Of a stretch of 64,000 nucleotides of DNA, positions 53,909-63,990 are shown in pieces. The position numbers and the translations under genes were made by a program. The DNA lies in NCBI RefSeq assembly GCF_003697915.1, contig NZ_RCVN01000001.1, forward strand, positions 330,042-394,041, given 5' to 3'. Below the pieces are notes generated by a model, which did no database searches, was not told the origin of the DNA, and saw only the letters and a program-made list of their open reading frames with translations. Position 1 is the stretch's first letter. Every line of letters begins with the position of its first letter. Origin of the DNA: Staphylococcus pseudoxylosus. GTDB lineage: Bacteria > Bacillota > Bacilli > Staphylococcales > Staphylococcaceae.

Positions 53909-55294
53909 TTACTTCGGTTCAACCATATCTTCTGGTTTAATCCATTGCTCAAACTGTTCTTCTGTTACATAGCCTGATTGAATTGCAGATTCTTTTAAAG
54001 TTAAGCCTTCTTTGTGCGCTTTTTTAGCAATACTTGCTGCTTTCTCATAACCGATGTGTGGGTTTAAAGCAGTAACTAACATAAGCGATTGATTTAAGTA
54101 ATTATCGATGTTTTCAGGAATGGGCTCTATGCCAATAGCACAGTTACTATTAAATGTATTCATACCATCTGCTAATAAATAAATAGATTGTAATGTATTT
54201 AGTAAGATAACAGGTTTATATACATTTAATTCAAAATTACCTTGTGAACTACCTATTCCTACTGCTGTATCATTCCCCATAACTTGGACAGCAACCATTG
54301 TTAACATTTCACATTGTGTAGGGTTAACTTTACCTGGCATAATGGATGAACCTGGTTCATTTTCAGGTATTGAGATTTCTGCCAATCCTGCGCGTGGGCC
54401 TGATGCTAACCATCTAACATCGTTAGCAATTTTCATTAAGTCTGTCGCAAGTGCTTTTAAAGAACCATGTAATTGTACTACCTCATCATGTGCAGTTAAA
54501 GCATGGAATTTATTTTCAGAAGATACAAATGGATAACCTGTATTTTCTGCGATGAATTTAGCAACTTTATCACCAAATTCAGGGTGAGCATTAATACCTG
54601 TACCAACGGCAGTTCCACCTATTGCTAGATTTAAAATATGTGCTTTTGATTCAGCTAATAATGTTTCACATTTATCTAACATATAACGCCAACCACTAAT
54701 TTCTTGTCCTAAACGGATTGGGGTAGCATCTTGTAAATGAGTACGCCCTATTTTAATAATATCGTTATATTGTTCTTCTTTTTGTTTAAATGTGTCTCTT
54801 AAAGCTTTTAAAGCAGGCTCTAGTTTCGTTTCTACTTCGTTATATAATGCAACGTGCATTGCTGTAGGGAACGTATCATTAGAACTTTGTGATTTATTGA
54901 CATCATCATTAGGATGAATAGACTCATCGCTACCTTGCTCTTTTAAATAAGTATTTGCCACAAAGCTGACAACTTCATTAACATTCATATTACTTTGCGT
55001 ACCACTACCTGTTTGCCAAACTACTAAAGGAAAATGATCATCTAATTCTTTATTTAATACACGGTCACATGCATAAACAATTGCATCTTTCTTAGCATCC
55101 GATAATTTTCCTAATTCATGGTTAGCTAAAGCGGCACCTCTTTTTAATTGAGCAAATCCATAAACGACTTCAATTGGCATACGTTCTTTACCAACAGGGA
55201 AGTTACGTTTACTTCTTTCTGTTTGTGCACCCCAGTATTTGTCTGATGGTACTTCTATTTCACCGAATGTATCATGTTCAATTCTAACTGACAT
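53909..55294 (-). CDS. fumC: Class II fumarate hydratase
   Basis: Interconverts fumarate and malate in the TCA cycle. The 461-residue protein has the superfamily signature [16 protein letters not shown] (about 316-331), the start [22 protein letters not shown] and [17 protein letters not shown]. Iron-independent type. Monocistronic, between hairpins. Same neighbourhood as in S. aureus. Confidence 0.97.
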   Translation of the reverse strand: MSVRIEHDTFGEIEVPSDKYWGAQTERSKRNFPVGKERMPIEVVYGFAQLKRGAALANHELGKLSDAKKDAIVYACDRVLNKELDDHFPLVVWQTGSGTQSNMNVNEVVSFVANTYLKEQGSDESIHPNDDVNKSQSSNDTFPTAMHVALYNEVETKLEPALKALRDTFKQKEEQYNDIIKIGRTHLQDATPIRLGQEISGWRYMLDKCETLLAESKAHILNLAIGGTAVGTGINAHPEFGDKVAKFIAENTGYPFVSSENKFHALTAHDEVVQLHGSLKALATDLMKIANDVRWLASGPRAGLAEISIPENEPGSSIMPGKVNPTQCEMLTMVAVQVMGNDTAVGIGSSQGNFELNVYKPVILLNTLQSIYLLADGMNTFNSNCAIGIEPIPENIDNYLNQSLMLVTALNPHIGYEKAASIAKKAHKEGLTLKESAIQSGYVTEEQFEQWIKPEDMVEPK

Positions 55295-55462
55295 TTATAA
55301 ATCTCCCCTTCATTAATCTTAGTTCGTTTTAAGTATAGCATTAATCATTTTAAACGGGCAATCGTATTATATAGCGTTTTCATAATAAATTCATTTTTCT
55401 CAAAAACATAATTTTTATCGACTCTTTCTTCTATCTCTTCAATAAACTGTTTCTTCTTATAT

Positions 55463-55495
55463 AAAAAGAAAACCTCGAATATTTCCGAGATTTTC
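55463..55495 (-). terminator. Terminator of the 136-residue membrane protein gene
   Basis: GAAAA-CTCG stem (one mismatch) with T-run on the minus strand. Confidence 0.7.
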
Positions 55496-55521
55496 TACTT
55501 AAAAATGATGAGTCATTATAG

Positions 55522-55932
55522 TTATTTTGTAATATTTACGTTTTTAAACTGTTCTTTAGCAGCTTGAATAATACCAATAGCAGTTAAAATTAACAGTATT
55601 GCACCGATTACCATCGTTACTGGACTTATCGTTATTAGAAAACCTAAAAAGCCATCTAAATTACTATAAAACTCTCCTAACGGCTTAAACAATAAAACCG
55701 TTACGATCATACAACATAAAACGCTGATAATAATACCGGTTTGATTACCTTTTACAAATGTTGAAGCATTAACCTGATCTACAAGACCACGTGACAGATT
55801 TATCTGCAATTTAATAATTTTAAATAATACTGGTAAATAAATAGCACCAATTGCCATTGGGAAACCTTTAATTGATACTAAGTTAACAATTACTGCAACT
55901 ATCATGATATATTTCCATTGCTTACTTAACAT
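55522..55932 (-). CDS. Small integral membrane protein
   Basis: A 136-residue protein with about four hydrophobic segments (10-28 and 28-42, 68-86, 97-122). Only the short link NLSRGLVDQVNASTFVKGNQ is polar. Not recognised beyond conserved staphylococcal hypothetical. AAGGAG precedes its ATG. Monocistronic, upstream of fumC on the same strand. No ligand or partner can be proposed. Confidence 0.7.
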   Translation of the reverse strand: MLSKQWKYIMIVAVIVNLVSIKGFPMAIGAIYLPVLFKIIKLQINLSRGLVDQVNASTFVKGNQTGIIISVLCCMIVTVLLFKPLGEFYSNLDGFLGFLITISPVTMVIGAILLILTAIGIIQAAKEQFKNVNITK

Positions 55933-56164
55933 ATATAAATCTCCTTAAATCAATAATGATTTAATCATACCATATTAACTTTTAACATGGCATTGCTTTT
56001 TGTAACTCGCACTATAATCTAATTTGCAATAAGTCAATAACAATATAGAACGCACCATCTGCATTCTATTCCTTCATCTATAAATACACATGTTATCGTA
56101 CGATTACTATTATTAGCTAAAACATGTGATACACTTTTTAATTGTAAAATACTATGTGACATAC

Positions 56165-56195
56165 AAAAACCCGAAACACTAATTATGTCTCGGGT
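56165..56195 (-). terminator. Terminator of the SAS-like/NagB-like gene pair
   Basis: ACCCGA/TCGGGT with an extended ACA/TGT pairing and T-run on the minus strand, 10 bp past the stop. Confidence 0.8.
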
Positions 56196-56204
56196 AGCTA
56201 TATA

Positions 56205-56390
56205 TTAATCTTTAAGATCAGAACGTACTTCAGCATCATGTGATTTATCTAATTTATCTTCATCATTTTCTTCTGAAATTTGTTCCATCTCTTTACCTAA
56301 TTCAACAACATCATCGAAATCATCGACCATTTCATTCTCCGGCACTAAAGATTCTTTTGGTTGTTCATTTGAATTCTTATTTTTTGTCAT
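56205..56390 (-). CDS. Small acidic conserved staphylococcal protein
   Basis: A 61-residue, highly acidic, probably disordered protein (DDFDDVVELGKEMEQISEEN). GAGGTGATTCAA precedes ATG 56390. It starts 20 bp after the NagB-like gene and shares its terminator, so the two are co-transcribed. Similar short proteins are annotated at this place in S. aureus. Function unknown. Confidence 0.75.
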   Translation of the reverse strand: MTKNKNSNEQPKESLVPENEMVDDFDDVVELGKEMEQISEENDEDKLDKSHDAEVRSDLKD

Positions 56391-56410
56391 TTGAATCACC
56401 TCACATTTGA

Positions 56411-57010
56411 TTATGCAAAACGTGCTGTGAAATAATGTCTAACATCTTCAGGTAAACCTTCGGCAGCCGCTTCATCTAAAATTACATTAACCATGCGGTG
56501 AGCTTTTAAATCTGAAGGTTCAAAACTTGTTTTACCATTTTCTTCATAAAGTTTATGAACAACTTCTTTTTTCTCACTACCAGTAATGATTAAAATTACT
56601 TCACGTGCTGAGAAAAGGCCTTGTTTAATACTTACGTCTAAATTACCTTTTGTATCAATAGAAAGTACTTGTGTCACTAATTTACCTTTGTTTTCTTTAG
56701 TTTTAATCTTATCTTTAATAAATGACTCAGTATCTTCACTAAATGATACATTATATATTTGACCTTCTGGGACTCCTAGCGCTTCAAAATAAGATTTTTT
56801 ATCATCATAATCTAATATATTGATTTGACTGAAATCTACTGCGTTTTTATCTACATTTTTCTTTAATTCATCCAATACAGGAGCATTGTCACTAGCAAGA
56901 TGTACACCTGCGATAGTTGTTGGATTATTGTTAAATTGTTTTCTTAAAATATCTGCAGCATATTCAGCTACAACTTTTTCGTTTTCTAAAACTTTAAAGT
57001 TCATTGCCAT
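56411..57010 (-). CDS. NagB/6-phosphogluconolactonase-like protein
   Basis: A 199-residue cytoplasmic protein of the glucosamine-6-phosphate isomerase/6-phosphogluconolactonase superfamily, diverged and shorter than NagB. The start VLENEKVVAEYAADILRKQ and the central IIIT-like strand fit, but the catalytic NAGB motif (GxGxDGHIGF) is not visible; instead there is VLSIDTKGNLDVSIKQ. So the isomerase annotation is superfamily-level only and catalysis is doubtful. GGAG lies ten bases before ATG. Co-transcribed with the small acidic gene. Confidence 0.7.
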   Translation of the reverse strand: MAMNFKVLENEKVVAEYAADILRKQFNNNPTTIAGVHLASDNAPVLDELKKNVDKNAVDFSQINILDYDDKKSYFEALGVPEGQIYNVSFSEDTESFIKDKIKTKENKGKLVTQVLSIDTKGNLDVSIKQGLFSAREVILIITGSEKKEVVHKLYEENGKTSFEPSDLKAHRMVNVILDEAAAEGLPEDVRHYFTARFA

Positions 57011-57192
57011 AGTAATTACACTCCTCTTTTTCTATTAAGACGGTTCTAGCATTATTTTTATTAATACCCTACATAATGTTTCTATAAACCAGTACTTTAT
57101 TAAACTAAATGATGATTCGTCCAAATAGCCATTATAAGACTTATTATCATTATACAAAGCTTTTAGTATATTTTCATTCATTTAGGTAAGTA

Positions 57193-57663
57193 TTAATGTA
57201 ATTCAGGAAAATTCTGTTGTCTCAAAGCTTCATAAATTAGTAAAGAAGCAGTGTTTGAAAGGTTGAGAGATCTAATATTATCATTCATCGGTATACGAAG
57301 TGCAGTATCTGCATATTTCTCTTTTACCCAGTCGGGTAAGCCTGTTGTTTCTCGACCAAATATGAAAAAGTGGTCATGCTCAGTATTTGTAAAATCAAAG
57401 TCTGAATATGTTTTTTCTCCAAATTTTGTTAACAAATAATATGTTCCTTCAGTGGCTTCGAAAAATTCTTCTATACTTTCATGATACATGATGTTTACAG
57501 TTTCCCAATAATCTAGTCCTGCACGTTTTAACATTTTATCATCTGTACTAAATCCTAATGGTTTAATTAAATGTAAATTAGTATATGTTCCTGCACAAGT
57601 TCTTGCAATACTACCGGTGTTGCCTGGTATTTGCGGTTGAAATAATACGATATGGTTTGTCAT
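57193..57663 (-). CDS. trmL: tRNA (cytidine(34)-2'-O)-methyltransferase
   Basis: A 156-residue SPOUT methyltransferase that modifies the wobble base of tRNA-Leu. Motifs: PQIPGNTGSIARTC near the start, FIFGRETTGLP and IRSLNLSNTASLLIYEALRQ forming the knotted SAM site. Starts one base after queG ends, so it is coupled; both act on tRNA anticodons. Confidence 0.95.
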   Translation of the reverse strand: MTNHIVLFQPQIPGNTGSIARTCAGTYTNLHLIKPLGFSTDDKMLKRAGLDYWETVNIMYHESIEEFFEATEGTYYLLTKFGEKTYSDFDFTNTEHDHFFIFGRETTGLPDWVKEKYADTALRIPMNDNIRSLNLSNTASLLIYEALRQQNFPELH

Positions 57664-57664
57664 G

Positions 57665-58795
57665 CTATTGTTCTCTCCTCGTTTCTAATCCTTTTAACAT
57701 TTCTTGTTGAACTTCTTCTAGTTCATTTTGGTATTGTTGTTCAATAAAACCTCTAGCATCTTCGCCCTGTATTTGTCCAATTGCCCAATACGCAGTACCT
57801 CTAATCATTGGACGAGGATCATTTAATGCAACATCTTGCAAGTCTGGAATAGCACTCTCTTCTTTAAAATGTGCTAATGCTACTATCGCATTACGCTGGA
57901 TTGGCTTTTTGCCTCTCCAAGCACCTGCTAAATGACCATACGTATGTTTAAATTCTTTATTACTCATTTTTAGTAATGGTACTAATCTTGGTTTTAAAAT
58001 TTCAGGTTCTAAGACAATATCTTCATGCTGGGTGTTAATACCTTTATTTCTTGGACACACTTGCTGACAAGTATCACATCCGTATAACCTATTACCTATT
58101 TTATAACGATATTCATCCGCTAAATATCCTTTTGTTTGAGTTAAAAAGCTAATACATTTTTGACTATTTAACTGACCATCTCCAACAAGTGCACCAGTCG
58201 GACAACGGTCAACACAAATGGTACAATCTCCACAACTATCCAGTAATGGGTCATCTGGTGGAAAAGGCACACTTACAAGCATTTCTCCTAAATATGTCCA
58301 AGTTCCTAGTTCAGGGTTGATTACAAAGCCATTTCTACCAACATAGCCTAAACCAGCACGCTCTGCCACAGCTCTATCTGACAATGCTCCGGTATCTACC
58401 ATTGACTGGATTTCAACACCATCTACTCTATCTCTCAAGTAGTCGGCTAATTTATCCAAGCGTTTTCTCATAATTGAGTGATAATCTTGTCCCCATGAAG
58501 CACGCGCAAACATACCTCTTCTATCTCCTCTAGTACTTTTAGGTGCTCCCTTTAATTTATTGGGATAACCTACTGCAATCGCTATAATGGACCTTGCTGT
58601 TGGTAATGTTAATTTCGGTTCAGTCCTCAACGCTATATCTGATTCTTCAAAACCTGATGCATAACCTTTAGCATGATAGTCAACTAATTTTTGTTTCATT
58701 TCATCAAATGGATCAGCAGTGGTAAAACCGATACTATCAATACCTATCGTATGTGCATAGTCAATGACATCTTGTTTTAATTGATTTAAATCCAT
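57665..58795 (-). CDS. queG: Epoxyqueuosine reductase
   Basis: Last step of queuosine synthesis in tRNA. A 376-residue cobalamin- and Fe-S-dependent enzyme with two [4Fe-4S] motifs (CGDCTICVDRCPTGAL; CDTCQQVCPRNK) near residues 180-245 and a C-terminal HEAT-like repeat (AIPDLQDVALNDPRPMIRG). VDTGALSDRAVAERAGLG is family-typical. Upstream gene of the pair with trmL. Confidence 0.95.
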   Translation of the reverse strand: MDLNQLKQDVIDYAHTIGIDSIGFTTADPFDEMKQKLVDYHAKGYASGFEESDIALRTEPKLTLPTARSIIAIAVGYPNKLKGAPKSTRGDRRGMFARASWGQDYHSIMRKRLDKLADYLRDRVDGVEIQSMVDTGALSDRAVAERAGLGYVGRNGFVINPELGTWTYLGEMLVSVPFPPDDPLLDSCGDCTICVDRCPTGALVGDGQLNSQKCISFLTQTKGYLADEYRYKIGNRLYGCDTCQQVCPRNKGINTQHEDIVLEPEILKPRLVPLLKMSNKEFKHTYGHLAGAWRGKKPIQRNAIVALAHFKEESAIPDLQDVALNDPRPMIRGTAYWAIGQIQGEDARGFIEQQYQNELEEVQQEMLKGLETRREQ

Positions 58796-58892
58796 TTATT
58801 CTTACACCCCACATTAAAAACATACATCCTACAGTTTAACACATTATTTCGTATTAAGAGTATGCGCAAATTCAATTTTTATCATCAAAAAT

Positions 58893-58950
58893 AAAAACCA
58901 AGCAAATAAGTAATTGTATTGTCATAATTACTTAATCTACCTGGCTTTAA
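58893..58950 (-). terminator. Terminator of glnPQ
   Basis: AAGTAATT/AATTACTT with outer imperfect CCAxG pairing, then T-run on the minus strand, at the glnQ stop. Confidence 0.65.
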
Positions 58951-58957
58951 CAAAATT

Positions 58958-59680
58958 TTATAATACTCTACTTAAGAAGTTTTTAGTTCTTTCATGTTGT
59001 TGCTGTTCAAATATTTCTTCCGGAGTACCTGATTCAACGATAACACCATCTGCCATAAATACTACTTTATCACTCACATCTCTAGCAAAATTCATTTCGT
59101 GAGTTACAACGACCATTGTCATACCCTCTTTTGCAAGATCTTTCATAACTTTCAAAACATCACCAACCACTTCTGGGTCTAACGCTGAAGTAGGTTCGTC
59201 AAAAAGTAAAACTTCTGGATTCATCGCTAATGCTCTAGCAATAGCAACCCTCTGTTTTTGTCCACCTGACAATTGTGAAGGATATGCATCAGCTTTATCA
59301 CTTAATCCTACTTTATCTAGTAATTCCTGAGCTTGATCCTTTAAATTATTTTGCTTGTCTTTTTTTAATAAACTTGGGGCTAAAATGATATTATCTATTA
59401 CTTTTTTATGTGGGAATAAGTTGAAGTTTTGAAATACCATCCCCATTTGTTGACGTAATTTTTCTAACTCTGTATTTTTACTTGTTAAGCTATGATCTTT
59501 AAATATAACCTCACCACTTGTAGGTGTTTCTAATAAATTCATACAGCGCAACAATGTACTTTTCCCACTACCTGAAGGTCCAATGATAGCTACAACTTCT
59601 CCCTGATTCACTGTCATATCAATACCTTTTAAAACTTCATTTTTACCAAAAGTTTTATATAAATTTTTAATATTAATCAC
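58958..59680 (-). CDS. glnQ: Polar amino acid ABC transporter ATPase (GlnQ)
   Basis: A 240-residue ATPase for an amino-acid importer. Walker [11 protein letters not shown]-loop [11 protein letters not shown], signature LSGGQKQR, Walker [13 protein letters not shown] and switch VVTHEM are intact. Glutamine/polar amino acid specificity by family. Overlaps the permease-binding protein gene by eight bases. Confidence 0.95.
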   Translation of the reverse strand: MINIKNLYKTFGKNEVLKGIDMTVNQGEVVAIIGPSGSGKSTLLRCMNLLETPTSGEVIFKDHSLTSKNTELEKLRQQMGMVFQNFNLFPHKKVIDNIILAPSLLKKDKQNNLKDQAQELLDKVGLSDKADAYPSQLSGGQKQRVAIARALAMNPEVLLFDEPTSALDPEVVGDVLKVMKDLAKEGMTMVVVTHEMNFARDVSDKVVFMADGVIVESGTPEEIFEQQQHERTKNFLSRVL

Positions 59681-61139
59681 TAACTTTCATTCTCCCTTCA
59701 AAGAAATACATCACTCTAGATAGTGTGAATGTAAGTATAAAGTATAATACTGCTGCCACTAACAATGGTGTGAATGGATCAAAAGAAGCACCTTGAACTA
59801 CTTGGGCGTTAAACATGATTTCACTTACACCTATTACAGAAACGATTGATGATTCTTTAATTACAGTTACAAATTCGTTACCTAACGCTGGTAATATCTT
59901 TTTAATTGCTTGAGGTAATATAACTGTTTTCATAGTTTGGCCGTAAGTAAGCCCTAAACTACGTGCAGCTTCCGTTTGTCCTTTATCTACTGCGTTAATT
60001 CCTGCTCTAATTATTTCGGCAATATATGCAGAACAGTTAATTACAAGCGCAATCATACCGCAAATTAAAGCTGAAATATCTAAACCAAGCATCGCTGTGG
60101 TACCAAAATAAACTAAAAATACTTGTACTAACAATGGCGTACCTCTTAGAAATTCAATATAAGCTGAAGCTATCCATCTAAGTACTTTTATCTTACTGAG
60201 TTTTATTAATGCAATAATAGCTCCAAAAACAGTTCCTAATAATACACCCACAATTGAAATTAAAATAGTGTTTTGAATACCTTTTAAGAAAAAGTTACCA
60301 TACTTGCTAAAGAAATTACCATCATCTTTTTTCATTGCTTCTGCAGCTGAATCTTTATAATCTGCAATTAAGTTTTTATCCTTAACCTCTTTAATACTAG
60401 AATTTAATTTTTCCATTAATTTAGGGGCATTTTTGGGTGCAGCAATTGCTGTACTTTTAGTTCCTTCATTAAATTTTACGCCATCAGCAAAAGTTAAATC
60501 TTTATTCTGTTTTAAATAGGCTTCTGCTACTGGGCCTTCAATGACCATGCCACTTACTTTACCGCTCTTTAATGACATGATTACTTCTGGAACTCTAGTC
60601 AGTGATTGAATTTGAGCATTTTCAATATCTGACTGGGCAATTTTTTCCTGTTGCGTCTGCTTTTGAACACCTATTTTTTTATTAGCAAAATCATCAATAG
60701 TTTTTAAGTTATCAGCATCAGATTTTTTTATAATCATTTTTTGTTGAACCGTCATATAAGGATCAGAAAAGTCTACTTCCTTTTTACGTTCTGGTGTAGG
60801 TGTCATACCAGAAATAATTAAATCTACTTTTCCAGTTTTAATAGCTCCCAGTAAACTATCAAATTGCATATTTACAATTTTTAATTTTAAATCATTGTCC
60901 TTTGCTACTTTTTTAGCTAATTCAATATCTATTCCCGCGTATTCAGTTTTGCCATTAACATTATGTTCGAATTCATAAGGTGCATAATCCGCGGACAAAC
61001 CGACTCTTAACTCACCACGCTCTTTTATTTTTTCCCATTGATCATCTTGCGCTTGTGCATGAGTTGTAGGGTTTATATAACTTATTATGGCACTAAAAAT
61101 AATTATAAATGCCATAAAGCTTTTTAATATGTGTTTCAT
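59673..61139 (-). CDS. glnP: Fused substrate-binding protein and permease (GlnP type)
   Basis: A 488-residue fusion: signal peptide (cut near THAQA, about 30), a type II amino-acid binding domain (about 36-270; [45 protein letters not shown]) and then a permease domain with five hydrophobic segments and the EAA loop [23 protein letters not shown]. Tethering binding protein to permease is usual for GlnPQ in Gram-positives. It starts the operon with glnQ. Confidence 0.95.
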   Translation of the reverse strand: MKHILKSFMAFIIIFSAIISYINPTTHAQAQDDQWEKIKERGELRVGLSADYAPYEFEHNVNGKTEYAGIDIELAKKVAKDNDLKLKIVNMQFDSLLGAIKTGKVDLIISGMTPTPERKKEVDFSDPYMTVQQKMIIKKSDADNLKTIDDFANKKIGVQKQTQQEKIAQSDIENAQIQSLTRVPEVIMSLKSGKVSGMVIEGPVAEAYLKQNKDLTFADGVKFNEGTKSTAIAAPKNAPKLMEKLNSSIKEVKDKNLIADYKDSAAEAMKKDDGNFFSKYGNFFLKGIQNTILISIVGVLLGTVFGAIIALIKLSKIKVLRWIASAYIEFLRGTPLLVQVFLVYFGTTAMLGLDISALICGMIALVINCSAYIAEIIRAGINAVDKGQTEAARSLGLTYGQTMKTVILPQAIKKILPALGNEFVTVIKESSIVSVIGVSEIMFNAQVVQGASFDPFTPLLVAAVLYFILTFTLSRVMYFFEGRMKVSD

Positions 61140-61270
61140 TTTCGTATCCCCTCTCTATAATATCAATTATTATACACAATAACGTAATATTATTCAATAG
61201 TGAATTTTAAAATTATTGTTATATCGCACTTCCTTTAATGAAAATAAATTATTATGCAAAAAATGTGTAT

Positions 61271-61319
61271 AAAAAAAGCGGCTAGAAATCAAAATTTTAG
61301 TAATGATTTCTTAAACCGC
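61271..61319 (-). terminator. Terminator of the PfoR-like gene
   Basis: GCGG-CTAGAAATCA and TGATTTCTTAAACCGC form an imperfect hairpin followed by seven T on the minus strand. Confidence 0.7.
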
Positions 61320-61432
61320 ACTATTAAGCACCTCAAAGAGTGATATAACATATACTTTCCTTTATTTTGGTATAGGTATAAAGTATATGCAAAATTTAAA
61401 TTATTTGTTTTAGTTTATAACGTTTGATACAC

Positions 61433-62500
61433 CTATTGTCTCGGGATTTCGAATCTGTAAATGTCATCAGAATATTTACCAATGAATTTTTTACATAATT
61501 CATGTACAAAAAACGCTGATACAAAAGGTATAATAAAGTAACCAAAAACAAGTAGAATAATGTTGGTCGTCGGATCTCCATCCATACGATTAAATGCGTT
61601 TATTGGTCCAACAAGGCCTGTATATCCAAATCCTGCAGACATTGGTGTACCATGTATACCTATGAAATAAGCAATCAAGCCACCAATTATACCGTTTATA
61701 GTTAATGGAACTGCAATAATTAAATGTTTAAAATAAACCGGTATCATCATTTTTGCAGCACCGATTATTAGAACTAAATTCACGCCAGCGCTATTAACTC
61801 TAATTGAACCAAATAAAAATGTTACACACGCAGCAACTATACCCATATTTGCAGCACCACTTCCTAATCCTGATAAACCTATGGCAGTTGCAATAGCTAC
61901 AACAGATATTGGCGTTACCATTAATAATGAATAAGTAATACAAATAAATATCGACATTAACATTGGATTAAGTTCTGTAAACGAACTAACAACATGACCT
62001 AAACCTTTAGTAACGTTTGATACGTAACTTAACGTATATAATCCAATAACGCCACTTATTACAGGTATTAACACTGGTAAAATAATCATTTCTAATGAAC
62101 CTAGTTTATCGCGTAATAATAAATATAAAAAACATGCAACAATAACGACGAGAATAGTGTTTATAATATCACCGATACCATTTAACACAAATCCACCAGC
62201 TGTAATTTTCACGGCGCCACTACCTAACATAGCAGAGACACCAACCATTGCAGCACCCGCACCATTAAACTTAAATTGATGTGCTGCCAAAACCCCAATG
62301 ATAAATGCCATAAATGACTGAATTAATACTACAAGTTGATATATTGATTCTAGTAATTGATTACCATCTTTAAAAAACTTTAATAACTCTCCTAATAATG
62401 CATTAGGCAATAAAGCAATTACTACTCCTGCACCAACAGCTTGTAAAATATTACTAAAAAATTGTTTTCCATTTGATTCTGAACTTTTATACTTAACCAT
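61433..62500 (-). CDS. PfoR-type PTS EIIC-like membrane protein
   Basis: A 355-residue membrane protein of the PTS_EIIC_2/PfoR family, with about nine hydrophobic segments and motifs VGVSAMLGSGAVKITAGGF and GTPMSAGFGYTGLVGPI. PfoR of Clostridium was named a toxin-gene regulator, but the fold is that of an EIIC sugar permease; no EIIA/EIIB domain or gene is adjacent. Two ATG codons are in tandem at 62503/62500, preceded by GGAGG. A cre-like palindrome stands about 90 bp upstream. Confidence 0.85.
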   Translation of the reverse strand: MVKYKSSESNGKQFFSNILQAVGAGVVIALLPNALLGELLKFFKDGNQLLESIYQLVVLIQSFMAFIIGVLAAHQFKFNGAGAAMVGVSAMLGSGAVKITAGGFVLNGIGDIINTILVVIVACFLYLLLRDKLGSLEMIILPVLIPVISGVIGLYTLSYVSNVTKGLGHVVSSFTELNPMLMSIFICITYSLLMVTPISVVAIATAIGLSGLGSGAANMGIVAACVTFLFGSIRVNSAGVNLVLIIGAAKMMIPVYFKHLIIAVPLTINGIIGGLIAYFIGIHGTPMSAGFGYTGLVGPINAFNRMDGDPTTNIILLVFGYFIIPFVSAFFVHELCKKFIGKYSDDIYRFEIPRQ

Positions 62501-62591
62501 CAAATTATGTCCTCCAAATATAACATTAGACTAATAATATTACACATCGTATTAAACTACAATATTAACTTAAGCATAGTAATAATTAATT

Positions 62592-62607
62592 TTAAAAGCG
62601 CTTTAAA
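62592..62607. promoter_or_regulatory. Possible cre site upstream of the PfoR-like gene
   Basis: TTAAAAGCGCTTTAAA, a near-perfect palindrome with the CcpA core AAAGCGCTTT, 90 bp before the start codon of a sugar-transporter-like gene. Confidence 0.4.
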
Positions 62608-62711
62608 TTAATAGATTTAAACTAGAAATTTCTATATAAATGAAAGAAAAGGCATATGATTAAATTTAAAATAAATGAGTAAAATTTCTTGTATATGATC
62701 TTAAAGAAAGT

Positions 62712-62742
62712 AAAAAAAAGAAACATCATCAAATGATGTTTC
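62712..62742 (-). terminator. Terminator of tRNA-Leu
   Basis: GAAACATCATC/GATGATGTTTC-type stem with short loop, eight T on the minus strand. Confidence 0.88.
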
Positions 62743-62765
62743 TAATGTGCTAGTTATTTTATTAG

Positions 62766-62848
62766 TACCGGCGGTCGGGATCGAACCGACACTCCAAAAA
62801 GGAACGGGATTTTGAGTCCCGCGCGTCTGCCAATTCCGCCACGCCGGC
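62766..62848 (-). tRNA. tRNA-Leu(CAA)
   Basis: An 83-base class II tRNA; anticodon loop CTCAAAA (anticodon CAA), T-arm GGTTCGATCCC. CCA not encoded. Single gene with its own terminator. Confidence 0.94.
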
Positions 62849-63166
62849 TCAATAGCTCATTCGAGACTATTTATTATTCTGCATTTATATCTGTAAATAA
62901 TATACAACTTTTAAATGGCATAAATATATTATATTACTAACTACATTTGTCGTCAATAGATTTATTAAATAAAGCTGTAATTGCTAGGTTTAGGTACCAT
63001 TTATAAAATTGTAAATGGTAATTTTTGTCACTATTCAACTTTAAAGCTTTAAGTATAATTACTTATATAAATCCTAAAAATCAAGTGAAACTTAAAATAC
63101 ATAAAAAATGCATTTCTTATATATAATTATTTACATCAATAAAAAGGTTAAAATAAAATCTTAATG
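62849..63166. other. Intergenic stretch
   Basis: Upstream region of tRNA-Leu and end of panD. One hairpin (ACCATTTA/TAAATGGT, 62996-63019) with T-run on the plus strand; no gene seen. Confidence 0.5.
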
Positions 63167-63553
63167 TTAATCAGTTATGACTTCACTCTCAACTTCATGA
63201 ATCATTTGTATAATTTGATTATATTCATTCAAAACAGCAACTTTTGGAGTATGTGTAGAAAGCTCCTCTTCCTTCAGCTGAACATAAGTCATAATGATGA
63301 CCACATCATCTACTTCAACTAATCTAGAGGCTGCACCATTCAAACAAATCTTACCACTACCTCGTTCACCTTCAATCACATATGTTTCAAACCTTGCCCC
63401 ATTATTATTATTTACAATAGCAACCTTTTCATTAGGTAATATATCAACTGCTTCTAATAAATCTTTATCTATAGTAATACTACCTACATAGTTTAAATTT
63501 GATTCCGTAACTCTCGCTCTATGAATTTTTCCATTCATCATTGTTCTAATCAT
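63167..63553 (-). CDS. panD: Aspartate 1-decarboxylase
   Basis: Makes beta-alanine for pantothenate and CoA. The 128-residue proenzyme cleaves itself between Gly and Ser in YVGSITID (about residue 25) to form the pyruvoyl cofactor. [14 protein letters not shown] at the start and the [18 protein letters not shown] region are diagnostic. ATG 63553 follows GGAGA. panB and panC are not on this side of the gene within view; it is flanked by tRNA genes and is probably alone. Confidence 0.95.
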   Translation of the reverse strand: MIRTMMNGKIHRARVTESNLNYVGSITIDKDLLEAVDILPNEKVAIVNNNNGARFETYVIEGERGSGKICLNGAASRLVEVDDVVIIMTYVQLKEEELSTHTPKVAVLNEYNQIIQMIHEVESEVITD

Positions 63554-63711
63554 TATATACAATCTCCTACCACAAAGTATTTATAATAATGTATGTTATT
63601 TAAATCAATAGTACAAAACACTATTATGATTATACATATTACCATATTATATAGATATTGCTACAAATATTGGATTTTAAAATAAGGATACACGTTAAGA
63701 CAAAAAAAGAT

Positions 63712-63737
63712 ATAAAAAAAAACTTCCCATAAGGAAG
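63712..63737 (-). terminator. Terminator of the tRNA-Gly cluster
   Basis: CTTCC/GGAAG stem followed by nine T on the minus strand, directly after the last tRNA-Gly. Confidence 0.8.
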
Positions 63738-63743
63738 AATAAA

Positions 63744-63818
63744 TGGAGCGGAAGATAGGACTTACACCTATACCTCATTCCGGGAAGGAATGTGTTCTGA
63801 GAGTTGAACTACTCCCGC
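63744..63818 (-). tRNA. tRNA-Gly(TCC), non-proteinogenic (cell-wall) type, copy 1
   Basis: 75 bases with CCA encoded and anticodon TCC. The D-loop lacks the GG pair (AACTCTC instead), and the T-loop reads GGTGTAAGTCC where elongator tRNAs have GGTTCGAATCC. These are the hallmarks of the staphylococcal tRNA-Gly that escape EF-Tu and feed FemXAB. Identical to copy 3. Confidence 0.88.
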
Positions 63819-63833
63819 TTAATTATTAAATTA

Positions 63834-63908
63834 TGGAGCGGAGGATAGGACTTACACCTATACCACGTTCCGGGAAGGAACGTATTCTGAAAGTTGAAAT
63901 ACCCCCGC
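63834..63908 (-). tRNA. tRNA-Gly(TCC), non-proteinogenic type, copy 2
   Basis: Same altered D- and T-loops as its neighbours, with base changes in the acceptor, D-arm and anticodon stem that keep pairing (compensatory), so it is a functional isoacceptor, not a decayed copy. CCA encoded. Confidence 0.88.
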
Positions 63909-63915
63909 TTAATTA

Positions 63916-63990
63916 TGGAGCGGAAGATAGGACTTACACCTATACCTCATTCCGGGAAGGAATGTGTTCTGAGAGTTGAACTACTCCCGC
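63916..63990 (-). tRNA. tRNA-Gly(TCC), non-proteinogenic type, copy 3
   Basis: Identical to copy 1. The cluster is transcribed right to left and its promoter, and possibly more copies, lie beyond the window. Confidence 0.88.

Noticed and set aside
63744..63990. tRNA pseudogenes
   Set aside because: The altered loops are shared by all three copies, base pairing is kept by compensatory changes and CCA is encoded, so they are specialised, not decayed.
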